DNA of 64,000 nucleotides from Bacterioplanes sp965233665. Lineage in GTDB: Bacteria > Pseudomonadota > Gammaproteobacteria > Pseudomonadales > Oceanobacteraceae. Below the pieces are notes generated by a model that was not told where the DNA came from, did no database searches, and saw only the letters and a program-made list of their open reading frames with translations. A program made the position numbers and the translations under genes. The stretch's first letter is position 1. Every line of letters starts with the position of its first letter. Of the stretch, positions 29,031-36,227 are shown in pieces. Location of the stretch: NCBI GenBank assembly GCA_965233665.1, contig CBDDTG010000005.1, positions 1 to 64,000 of the forward strand, written 5' to 3'.

Positions 29031-29857
29031 CACCGCCTGCTCTGGATCAAATTTCTGATGCTGCCTTTTCAGGCATTGCACGCCTGCTGTATCAAACCGC
29101 TGGCATCCAGCTCGGTGAGCATAAAAAAACCATGATGGTGACGCGCTTACGCAAGCGTTTGTTGCACCTGGAACTGGATTCATTTGACGCATATTTGCGT
29201 TATTTGAAGCAGGGAGATAAACAAGAGCTGCAGTACATGCTCGATTTGATGTCTACCAATGAAACCTATTTCTTTCGTGAGGCTGAACATTTTAAAGTGC
29301 TAGCACAGGAGCTTCGAAGTCAACCGCGAAAGCATTGGCGGATATGGTGTGCGGCGCTGTCGTCCGGTGAAGAAGCGTTTACGATTGGTATGCTGGCCCA
29401 AGATATTTTAGGCAGTGATAACTGGTCGCTGGTGGGAACAGACATCAGTTCGCGTATGGTAGAAAAGGCCCGGCGCGCTATTTATCCAGAATCCATGCTG
29501 GAGAAAATACCCGACTACTATCGTAAACATTTTTGTCTGCGTGGTAGCGGTGAGTACAGTGGTTTTTTTACGTTTATACCGGCCATTCGCAGTGCTATCG
29601 ACTGCCGTTTGATGAATCTAACCAAGCCGCTGGCTGGTATCGGGCCGTTTGATATTGTGTTTATCCGCAATGTGTTGATTTATTTTGATGCCGATACCAA
29701 AGCGCAAGTCATTACACGGATGTTACCGCTGATCAGTAAAGGCGGGTTAATTATTACGGGTCATTCTGAATCCTTGTTTGGTGTGAGTGAGCATTTGCAG
29801 ACGGTGCAACCATCTGTTTATCGTTATTTGCCACATGAGCAAACGGCCAGTGTATGA
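29027..29857 (+). CDS. cheR: Chemotaxis methyltransferase CheR
   Basis: A 276-residue SAM-dependent methyltransferase that adds methyl groups to receptor glutamates. Seen are the N-terminal helical domain (IARLLYQTAGIQLGEHKKTMMVTRLRKRL), the MSTNETYFFREAEHF motif, the SAM-binding region IWCAALSSGEEAFTIGM and FDIVFIRNVLIYFD. The GTG start overlaps cheW. The stop overlaps cheD. Confidence 0.95.
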   Translation: MTPPALDQISDAAFSGIARLLYQTAGIQLGEHKKTMMVTRLRKRLLHLELDSFDAYLRYLKQGDKQELQYMLDLMSTNETYFFREAEHFKVLAQELRSQPRKHWRIWCAALSSGEEAFTIGMLAQDILGSDNWSLVGTDISSRMVEKARRAIYPESMLEKIPDYYRKHFCLRGSGEYSGFFTFIPAIRSAIDCRLMNLTKPLAGIGPFDIVFIRNVLIYFDADTKAQVITRMLPLISKGGLIITGHSESLFGVSEHLQTVQPSVYRYLPHEQTASV

Positions 29858-30420
29858 CCACAATACAAGTGGACCCAGGTGAATACCGGGTCAGCGATCA
29901 GCACTCGGTTGTGTTAAAAACCTTGTTAGGGTCTTGTGTTGCTGTCTGTTTGTATGACGATGCCTCTCATGTTTTTGGCATGAATCACTTTTTACTCGCC
30001 AGTGATAAATATCGGCAAAACTCTCCTATCAGTGGGCGTTACGGCATTCATGCGATGGAGTTGTTAATCAATGCCATGTTAAAGCGCGGCGCGGAGCGTC
30101 GCAGGCTGAAAGCTAAAGTATTTGGAGGGGCCAATGTGTTAGGGAAGGTTGGCCCTGGTCATTTTAATATCGGTCAGGCGAACTCAGAATTTGCTCTGCA
30201 TTTTTTGCAGCAAGAGAATATTCCCCTTGTTGCTCAAGATGTGGGTGGCGAATACGGCCGCAATGTGCTGTTTGATGGTCAGGATATGGGTGTCTATGTT
30301 CAACTCATTGATGGTCGTCAGCAAACCCGTTCATTGGCCGCAGTAGAGAGTCATTGGCTCAAACAACAACAGCAGCAAGAGCAAGAGCCCGCCGGTACCG
30401 TTGTGTTCTGGGATGATTGA
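29854..30420 (+). CDS. cheD: Chemoreceptor glutamine deamidase CheD
   Basis: A 188-residue CheD with the catalytic set at expected places: T23, C28 in LLGSCVAV and H45 in GMNHFLLAS, and the FGGANVLGKVGPGHFNIG region. It deamidates receptor glutamines to glutamate and in some bacteria modulates CheY phosphatases. A Gln-rich stretch lies near the C-terminus. It overlaps cheR at the start and cheB at the end. Confidence 0.95.
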   Translation: MTTIQVDPGEYRVSDQHSVVLKTLLGSCVAVCLYDDASHVFGMNHFLLASDKYRQNSPISGRYGIHAMELLINAMLKRGAERRRLKAKVFGGANVLGKVGPGHFNIGQANSEFALHFLQQENIPLVAQDVGGEYGRNVLFDGQDMGVYVQLIDGRQQTRSLAAVESHWLKQQQQQEQEPAGTVVFWDD

Positions 30421-31474
30421 TGTGAGCAATATTGATGTTTTTATTGTTGATGATTCGGCGGTGGTTCGTCAGGTGTTGACGGAAGTGCTGAACAGTTGCG
30501 CTGGTATCCGTGTGATCGGCAGCGCCGCCGACCCAATTTTTGCGCAGAAAAAAATGGCAAGCCGATGGCCAGATGTGATTGTGCTGGATATCGAAATGCC
30601 ACGCATGGATGGCATTACGTTTATGCGCAAGCTTATGGCGGAGCACCCGACTCCGGTGGTGATTTGCTCAACATTAACCGAACGTGGCGCCACTACCACC
30701 ATGCAAGCCATGTCGGCCGGTGCGGTAGACATCATTACCAAACCCAAAACCGGGCTGAAAGGTTTTTTGCAAGAATCCCGAACGCAATTGATGGATGCCA
30801 TTAAAGGCGCTGCCGCAGCCAGGCCCAGAGCTACAGTTAAAGCAGCTGCGCCTGTTAAGCATGCGTCGCAAACCTCAGTACCTGCACCGCTGCACGAGAC
30901 TACGGATCGAGTGATTGCGCTGGGTACCTCGACGGGCGGCACGCAAGCGCTAGAGCATGTGTTAACCGCCTTGCCGATGGGCTGCCCAGGAATCGTCGTG
31001 GTGCAACATATGCCGGCGCAGTTCACGCGAGCATTCGCTGAGCGTCTCGATGGTTTATGTAAGGTGAGGGTAAAAGAAGCTGGAGCCGGCGATCGAGTTG
31101 TTCCTGGTCAGGTATTAATTGCCCCGGGTGGTTTACACATGACGCTGGTTCGCAGCGGCGCACAGTATCGGGTTGAGGTGAAAGACGGTCCGCTGGTCTC
31201 GCGTCATCGTCCCTCGGTGGATGTGTTATTTCGCTCGGTGGCCCATGCGGCCGGTAAAAATGCGCTGGGTGTGATCATGACCGGTATGGGCGATGACGGT
31301 GCTCGCGGCTTGCTGGAAATGTATCAAGCTGGCGCATTGACACTAGGGCAAGACGAAGCCAGTTGCGTGGTGTATGGCATGCCCAAAGAAGCGATGCGCA
31401 TGGGGGCGGTTATGCATCAGCTGCCACTGCAAGACATTGCCGCTGCCATCTGTCGTCCCCAGTCATATGTGTGA
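30413..31474 (+). CDS. cheB: Chemotaxis methylesterase CheB
   Basis: A 353-residue response regulator with N-terminal receiver (phosphoacceptor in VLDIEMPRMDG) and C-terminal methylesterase/deamidase. The catalytic triad is visible as Ser in LGTSTGGTQ, His in VVVQHMPAQF and Asp in MTGMGDDGARG. The start at 30413 overlaps the cheD stop; a GTG at 30422 is an alternative. It ends the che operon, and only two bases separate its stop codon from the TTAA that borders the MITE. Confidence 0.95.
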   Translation: MIDVSNIDVFIVDDSAVVRQVLTEVLNSCAGIRVIGSAADPIFAQKKMASRWPDVIVLDIEMPRMDGITFMRKLMAEHPTPVVICSTLTERGATTTMQAMSAGAVDIITKPKTGLKGFLQESRTQLMDAIKGAAAARPRATVKAAAPVKHASQTSVPAPLHETTDRVIALGTSTGGTQALEHVLTALPMGCPGIVVVQHMPAQFTRAFAERLDGLCKVRVKEAGAGDRVVPGQVLIAPGGLHMTLVRSGAQYRVEVKDGPLVSRHRPSVDVLFRSVAHAAGKNALGVIMTGMGDDGARGLLEMYQAGALTLGQDEASCVVYGMPKEAMRMGAVMHQLPLQDIAAAICRPQSYV

Positions 31475-31480
31475 GTTTAA

Positions 31481-31731
31481 GGCACCTCTGAATAATTCGG
31501 TGCTTGCTCTGGGTCTCCAGAGGGCTCCAGATCACGAAGCCGGCCAAGGCTACAGCAAAAATCGGCGACACAGAGCTGGAGTTCTCTGGCAATCCCCACA
31601 GGGCGCGGGCGGCAGGTTCCCATAACATCGTTGGCGATGTTGAAAAGGGCTGGCCATTTCCTGCCATCGCCGCCTTGTTCTAAAAGCCTGCTGCACTCGC
31701 GCAGAGCTGTGCAGAATTATTCAGAGGTGCC
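31481..31731. mobile_element. MITE-like non-autonomous element
   Basis: A 251-bp segment bounded by perfect 18-bp terminal inverted repeats, GGCACCTCTGAATAATTC at 31481-31498 and its reverse complement at 31714-31731. It is flanked on both sides by TTAA (31477-31480 and 31732-31735), a candidate target duplication. It has no transposase; the short open frames inside are not protein-like by eye. Such an element needs a transposase elsewhere in the genome. It sits just after cheB and before the thrS leader. Confidence 0.85.
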
Positions 31732-31834
31732 TTAATAAGCGCTGTGTAAAGACAGGCGCGGTATCCCTTTGTGTCAATGGCTCTGGTTTACACGCTTGAG
31801 CTCTGTCGGTAGAGTGAGCGGCTTTTACACTCAC

Positions 31835-31855
31835 GTGGCCTGTCGTAGGGGCCAC
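31835..31855 (+). promoter_or_regulatory. thrS translational operator: tRNA-Thr anticodon-arm mimic
   Basis: Stem GTGGCCT/GGGCCAC (31835-31841 with 31849-31855) encloses a 7-base loop GTCGTAG. In anticodon-loop numbering this gives U33, C34-G35-U36 and A37, which is the anticodon loop of tRNA-Thr(CGU). It lies 20-40 bases before the thrS ATG, just upstream of the ribosome site, as does domain 2 of the E. coli thrS operator. The inferred role is feedback: threonyl-tRNA synthetase binds the mimic and blocks ribosome loading. Confidence 0.75.
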
Positions 31856-31874
31856 CACTGACAAGGACATGATT

Positions 31875-33806
31875 ATGCCTGTTATTACTCTTCCCGACGG
31901 TTCCAAGCGCGAATTCGACCAACCCGTTACCTTGCTGCAAGTAGCAGAAGACATTGGCCCTGGTTTGGCTAAAGCAACGGTGTGCGGTCGTATTAATGGT
32001 CAATTAGTGGATGCGTGTGAGCTGATTAGCCATGACGCTGATGTCACATTGATTACCGGTCGCGACCAGGAAGGTCTGGAAGTGATTCGCCACTCCTTTG
32101 CGCACTTAGTTGGCCATGCCGTTAAGCAATTGTTTCCGGCCGCTAAAATGGCCATTGGCCCAGTAATCGACGACGGCTTTTATTACGACATCGATTTTGA
32201 GCGCCCTTTTACCCCAGAAGATGTGGCGGTGATTGAGAAGCGCGTTAAAGAGCTGATCAAAAAAGATTACGACGTCATCAAGAAAATGACGCCGATTAAA
32301 GAAGCGCGCCGTATTTTTGTTGATCGCGACGAAGACTACAAAGTCGAATTGATCGACAACCTGATTAGCCAGGGTGAAACCGAAGTCGGTCTGTATCATC
32401 ACGAAGAATACGTCGATATGTGTCGCGGGCCGCACGTGCCGAATACTCGCGTTATGCGCGTGTTTAAATTGATGCGCGTATCGGGTGCTTACTGGCGTGG
32501 TGATGCCAATAACCAACAGCTGCAGCGTATTTACGGCACTGCTTGGAATGACAAGAAAGACCAAAAAGCCTACCTGACTCGTTTGGAAGAGGCGGAGAAG
32601 CGCGATCACCGTAAGCTGGCCAAGCAGCTGGACTTGTTCCACTTGCAAGAAGAAGCACCCGGTATGGTGTTCTGGCACCCGAACGGTTGGACCATTTACC
32701 AAGTGCTTGAGCAGTACATGCGTAAAGTCCAAAACGGCGCTGGCTATAAAGAAATCAAAACACCTCAGGTAGTGGATCGCACCCTGTGGGAGAAGTCCGG
32801 TCACTGGGAGCACTATGCCGATCACATGTTTGTGACCGAGTCGGAGAAGCGCACCTATGCAGTGAAGCCGATGAACTGCCCGGCGCATATTCAGGTGTTT
32901 AACCAGGGTCTTAAGAGCTATCGCGATCTGCCCTTGCGCTTAGCCGAATTTGGCTGCTGTCACCGTAACGAGCCATCGGGTGCTTTGCATGGCATTATGC
33001 GTGTGCGTGGCTTTACCCAGGATGACGCTCATATCTTCGTGACCGAAGATCAGATGCGCAAAGAAGCATCCGACTTCATTAAGCTGACGCTGGACGTCTA
33101 CAAAGACTTTGGCTTTGACGATGTTGAGATGAAGCTGTCGACGCGCCCGGAAGGTCGCATTGGCGAAGAGCATCTGTGGGACAAAGCCGAAGCAGCTTTG
33201 GAAGATGCGCTCAATGATGCTGGCCTGGACTGGGAGCTGCAGCCAGGTGAAGGCGCCTTCTATGGCCCCAAAATCGAGTTCTCGCTGCGTGATTGCCTGA
33301 ATCGCGTTTGGCAGTGCGGCACCTTGCAGCTGGACTTCATGCTGCCTGAGCGCCTCGGTGCCCAGTATGTGGCGGAAGATGGTGAGCGCAAGCATCCTGT
33401 CATGTTGCACCGTGCTATCTTGGGGTCGTTCGAGCGCTTTGTTGGTATATTGATCGAGCACTATGCGGGTGCGATGCCGCCATGGTTGGCGCCGAAGCAA
33501 GTGTCAGTCCTGAATATCACAGATAATCAGGCACAATATTGCACCGATTTGGCGGATCGACTCAATTCTCTTGGCTTCCGTGCCGATGCGGACTTGAGAA
33601 ACGAGAAGATCGGCTTTAAAATCCGCGAGCACACTTTACACAAGGTTCCCTTCCTTCTAGTGGTCGGGGATAAAGAAGTTGAAGCAAACACCGTAGCCGT
33701 GCGTACCCGTAGCGGAGAAGATCTTGGCGTAATGAGCGTCGATGACTTCATGGCGAAGCTAGAACATGCCATCGCACAGCGCGGACGGTTTGGAATGGAG
33801 AACTGA
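31875..33806 (+). CDS. thrS: Threonine--tRNA ligase
   Basis: A 643-residue class II synthetase (E. coli 642): TGS domain (about 1-62), editing domain with HSFAHLVGHAVKQLFP and the zinc-type YHHEEYVDMCRGPHVP, catalytic core with MNCPAHIQVF, HRNEPSGALHGIMRVRGFTQDDAHIF and the C-terminal anticodon-binding domain. The ATG at 31875 is chosen over 31869 because AAGGA lies seven bases before it and the E. coli protein starts MPVITLPDG too. It leads the thrS-infC-rpmI-rplT group. Confidence 0.97.
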   Translation: MPVITLPDGSKREFDQPVTLLQVAEDIGPGLAKATVCGRINGQLVDACELISHDADVTLITGRDQEGLEVIRHSFAHLVGHAVKQLFPAAKMAIGPVIDDGFYYDIDFERPFTPEDVAVIEKRVKELIKKDYDVIKKMTPIKEARRIFVDRDEDYKVELIDNLISQGETEVGLYHHEEYVDMCRGPHVPNTRVMRVFKLMRVSGAYWRGDANNQQLQRIYGTAWNDKKDQKAYLTRLEEAEKRDHRKLAKQLDLFHLQEEAPGMVFWHPNGWTIYQVLEQYMRKVQNGAGYKEIKTPQVVDRTLWEKSGHWEHYADHMFVTESEKRTYAVKPMNCPAHIQVFNQGLKSYRDLPLRLAEFGCCHRNEPSGALHGIMRVRGFTQDDAHIFVTEDQMRKEASDFIKLTLDVYKDFGFDDVEMKLSTRPEGRIGEEHLWDKAEAALEDALNDAGLDWELQPGEGAFYGPKIEFSLRDCLNRVWQCGTLQLDFMLPERLGAQYVAEDGERKHPVMLHRAILGSFERFVGILIEHYAGAMPPWLAPKQVSVLNITDNQAQYCTDLADRLNSLGFRADADLRNEKIGFKIREHTLHKVPFLLVVGDKEVEANTVAVRTRSGEDLGVMSVDDFMAKLEHAIAQRGRFGMEN

Positions 33807-34348
33807 TCATCAGACGCGACAACAAAAAAGGTGCGCGCGAGCCCCGCGCCGCCATCAATGACAATATTCGTGCAACAGAAGTACGTTTGATCGGCGCAGA
33901 CGGTAACCAAGTAGGTGTCGTCAGCATCGATGAGGCTCTTGAGGCGGCAGCTGAGGCAGAGCTGGATCTGGTACAAATTTCAGACGGTGATCCCATCGTT
34001 TGTAAGGTGATGGACTTCGGCAAGAAGCTCTACGAAGAGAAGAAGCAGAAAGCCGAAGCCAAAAAGCGCCAGCACCAGGTTCAGATCAAAGAGATCAAGT
34101 TCCGTCCAGGAACAGAGGAAGGTGACTACCAGATCAAGCTGCGTAACCTGACTCGCTTCTTGGAAGAAGGTAACAAAGCCAAGGTATCTCTGCGTTTTCG
34201 CGGCCGCGAAATGGCGCACCAGAACATTGGTATGGAATTGATGAAACGTGTCGAGGCTGATTTAGAAGAGCTTGGCACGGTGGAGCAGCGCCCTAAGATG
34301 GAAGGCCGTCAAATGGTGATGGTCATTGCTCCAAGCAAGAAGAAGTAA
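33806..34348 (+). CDS. infC: Translation initiation factor IF-3, non-ATG start
   Basis: About 180 residues, matching IF-3: NDNIRATEVRLIGADGNQVGVVSIDEAL, FGKKLYEEKKQ, then VQIKEIKFRPGTEEGDYQIK and SLRFRGREMAH. The family-like sequence starts well before the first TTG (33887) and has no ATG. Two ATC codons (33806 and 33809) follow GGAG at a good distance. An AUC/AUU start is the known hallmark of infC and lets IF-3 repress its own translation, since IF-3 discriminates against non-AUG starts. The start overlaps the thrS stop by one base. Confidence 0.93.
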   Translation: MIRRDNKKGAREPRAAINDNIRATEVRLIGADGNQVGVVSIDEALEAAAEAELDLVQISDGDPIVCKVMDFGKKLYEEKKQKAEAKKRQHQVQIKEIKFRPGTEEGDYQIKLRNLTRFLEEGNKAKVSLRFRGREMAHQNIGMELMKRVEADLEELGTVEQRPKMEGRQMVMVIAPSKKK

Positions 34349-34372
34349 TCCGGTCTTCAAATGAATGTCCAA

Positions 34373-34393
34373 GCCCCGGTTAGCTCCGGGGTT
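34373..34393 (+). promoter_or_regulatory. Hairpin in the infC-rpmI spacer
   Basis: CCCCGG-TTAGCT-CCGGGG within the 147-base gap before rpmI, followed by a short T-containing stretch. In related operons this leader region is where L20 represses rpmI translation; here it may be that site or a weak terminator. Confidence 0.5.
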
Positions 34394-34495
34394 TGTGCTT
34401 TCTACCGGTTGCTGGGAAGGCAACGCCTTCTCTGTTATGGCAGACGTTGTACAGGTCTTAGTTTCTGTACGCGTCACAACTGTGGAGTTCATACA

Positions 34496-34690
34496 ATGCC
34501 TAAGATCAAAACTAAGAGTGGCGCAGCTAAGCGCTTCAAAAAGACTGCGAACGGTTTCAAGCACCGTCAGGCTCACCGTAGCCACATCCTGACCAAAAAG
34601 AGCACTAAGCGTAAGCGTCACCTGCGTCCTATGTTGCAGGTTCATGGCTCTGATAAGGCACTGGTAGCACGCATGCTGCCTAACCTTTAA
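34496..34690 (+). CDS. rpmI: Large ribosomal subunit protein bL35
   Basis: A 64-residue, highly basic protein beginning MPKIKTKSGAAKRFKKTA and containing the bL35 segment SHILTKKSTKRKRHLR. It is a structural protein of the 50S subunit. It is followed after 22 bases by rplT, with which it is normally co-regulated by L20. Confidence 0.96.
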   Translation: MPKIKTKSGAAKRFKKTANGFKHRQAHRSHILTKKSTKRKRHLRPMLQVHGSDKALVARMLPNL

Positions 34691-34712
34691 TTTATTGTTC
34701 AGGAGATAACTA

Positions 34713-35067
34713 ATGGCTCGTGTAAAACGTGGTGTGATCGCTCGTCGTCGTCACAAGAAAATTCTGAAGCAAGCTAAAGGTTACTATGGCGCTCGTAGCC
34801 GTGTATTCCGTGTAGCTAAGCAAGCGGTTATTAAAGCTGGTCAATACGCCTACCGTGACCGTCGTCAGCGTAAGCGTCAGTTCCGTCAGCTGTGGATCGC
34901 TCGGTATCAACGCGGGTGCCCGTCAGAATGGCCTGTCTTACAGCAAATTTATCAACGGCCTGAAAAAAGCCGCTGTTGAAATTGACCGTAAAGTTCTGGC
35001 TGATCTGGCAGTGAACGAAAAAGCAGCGTTTGCGGCTTTGGTTGAAAAAGCCAAGTCCAGCCTGTAA
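34713..35067 (+). CDS. rplT: Large ribosomal subunit protein bL20, with an apparent 1-nt insertion
   Basis: The first frame encodes MARVKRGVIARRRHKKILKQ through RQFRQLWIAR. The remainder of L20, INAGARQNGLSYSKFINGLK to EKAKSSL, is in the next frame. One extra G in TCGGTATCAAC (34903-34904) explains this; without it the protein is 117 residues, the normal length. L20 is a core 50S assembly and repressor protein, so a true loss is unlikely and a base-calling error is the better reading. The ribosome site AGGAG precedes the ATG. Confidence 0.9.
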
Positions 35068-35125
35068 GCGGTTAGCCGGTTAATCCGGTACCCGGAACAG
35101 CAATCATTCAGGTGGTTGTTGACGG

Positions 35126-35175
35126 AATAGGGGAGTGGCGAAGGTGAACAACCTGAGGCATTCCCCTATTTTTTT
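35126..35175 (+). terminator. Terminator or attenuator between rplT and pheS
   Basis: A 12-bp stem AATAGGGGAGTG/CATTCCCCTATT (35126-35137 with 35159-35170) with one G-T pair, followed by seven Ts. A competing pairing is possible between CAGGTGGTTGTT (about 35109) and AACAACCTG within the loop, which would break the stem. No phenylalanine-rich leader peptide is visible, so attenuation is unproven. Confidence 0.7.
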
Positions 35176-35207
35176 GTCGAAATCGAAGTTAACGATGGAA
35201 CACAACG

Positions 35208-36212
35208 ATGGAAAACCTTGAGGCCCTGACACAACAAGCCCTCGCTGCGGTTGAGCAGTCAGGCGACGTCGCCGCACTGGATCAGGTTCGGGTCCAGTTT
35301 CTTGGCAAAAAAGGCGAAATTACCGGTCTGATGAAAAATCTCGGCTCGGTCGCGCCAGAAGATCGCCCTAAGGTCGGGGCAGTGATTAATGCCGCCAAGA
35401 CCCAAGTGCAGGACGCGATTAACGCACGTCGTGAGGCGCTGGAAAGTGCTGCCATGAATGCCAAGCTGGCTGCCGAAACAATCGACGTGACCCTGCCTGG
35501 TCGTGCTATGCAAGAAGGCGGTTTACACCCAGTCACGCGTACACTTGAGCGTATTGAAAGCTTTTTTGCTGGCGCTGGTTATCAGGTTGCCGAAGGCCCT
35601 GAAGTGGAAGACGACTTCCACAATTTTGAGGCGCTGAATATTCCATCGCACCATCCGGCTCGTGCGATGCACGATACCTTTTATTTTGATGCAGGACGGT
35701 TGTTGCGCACGCACACCTCGCCGGTACAAATTCGCACCATGGAGGCGCAACAGCCGCCGATTCGCATTATTTGCCCTGGGCGTGTTTACCGCTGCGATTA
35801 CGACCAAACCCATTCGCCCATGTTCCATCAGGTGGAAGGTTTGCTGGTCGATAAAGACATCAGCTTTGCCGATTTAAAAGGCACGCTGGAGCAGTTTATG
35901 AGCGCCTTTTTTGAGCGTGACGTTAAAGTGCGTTTGCGTCCATCGTATTTTCCTTTTACTGAGCCATCCGCCGAAATTGATATTGAGTGGATTGTGGAAA
36001 CGCCGGAAGGCACTAAGCATGGTTGGCTCGAGATTGGCGGTTGCGGCATGGTTCATCCGAATGTGTTTAAACACGTTGGCATCGATCCCGATGTCTACAG
36101 CGGTTTTGCCTTTGGTATGGGCGTCGAGCGCATGGCGATGTTGCGCTATGGCGTTAATGATTTGCGCCTGTTTTTTGAAAACGACTTACGTTTCCTGCAG
36201 CAATTCCGTTAA
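35208..36212 (+). CDS. pheS: Phenylalanine--tRNA ligase alpha subunit
   Basis: A 334-residue class II synthetase subunit with N-terminal coiled coil (about 1-90) and catalytic core: HPVTRTLERIESFF, GPEVEDDFHNFEALNIP, LRTHTSPVQIRTM, GRVYRCDYDQTHSPMFHQ and FGMGVERMAMLRYG. It forms the alpha2beta2 enzyme with PheT, encoded next. Confidence 0.96.
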   Translation: MENLEALTQQALAAVEQSGDVAALDQVRVQFLGKKGEITGLMKNLGSVAPEDRPKVGAVINAAKTQVQDAINARREALESAAMNAKLAAETIDVTLPGRAMQEGGLHPVTRTLERIESFFAGAGYQVAEGPEVEDDFHNFEALNIPSHHPARAMHDTFYFDAGRLLRTHTSPVQIRTMEAQQPPIRIICPGRVYRCDYDQTHSPMFHQVEGLLVDKDISFADLKGTLEQFMSAFFERDVKVRLRPSYFPFTEPSAEIDIEWIVETPEGTKHGWLEIGGCGMVHPNVFKHVGIDPDVYSGFAFGMGVERMAMLRYGVNDLRLFFENDLRFLQQFR

Positions 36213-36227
36213 TACGAGGCTTCACAC

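Noticed and set aside
32106..32888. 260-aa minus-strand frame inside thrS
   Set aside because: Complement of a highly conserved coding region, with no start signal or family.
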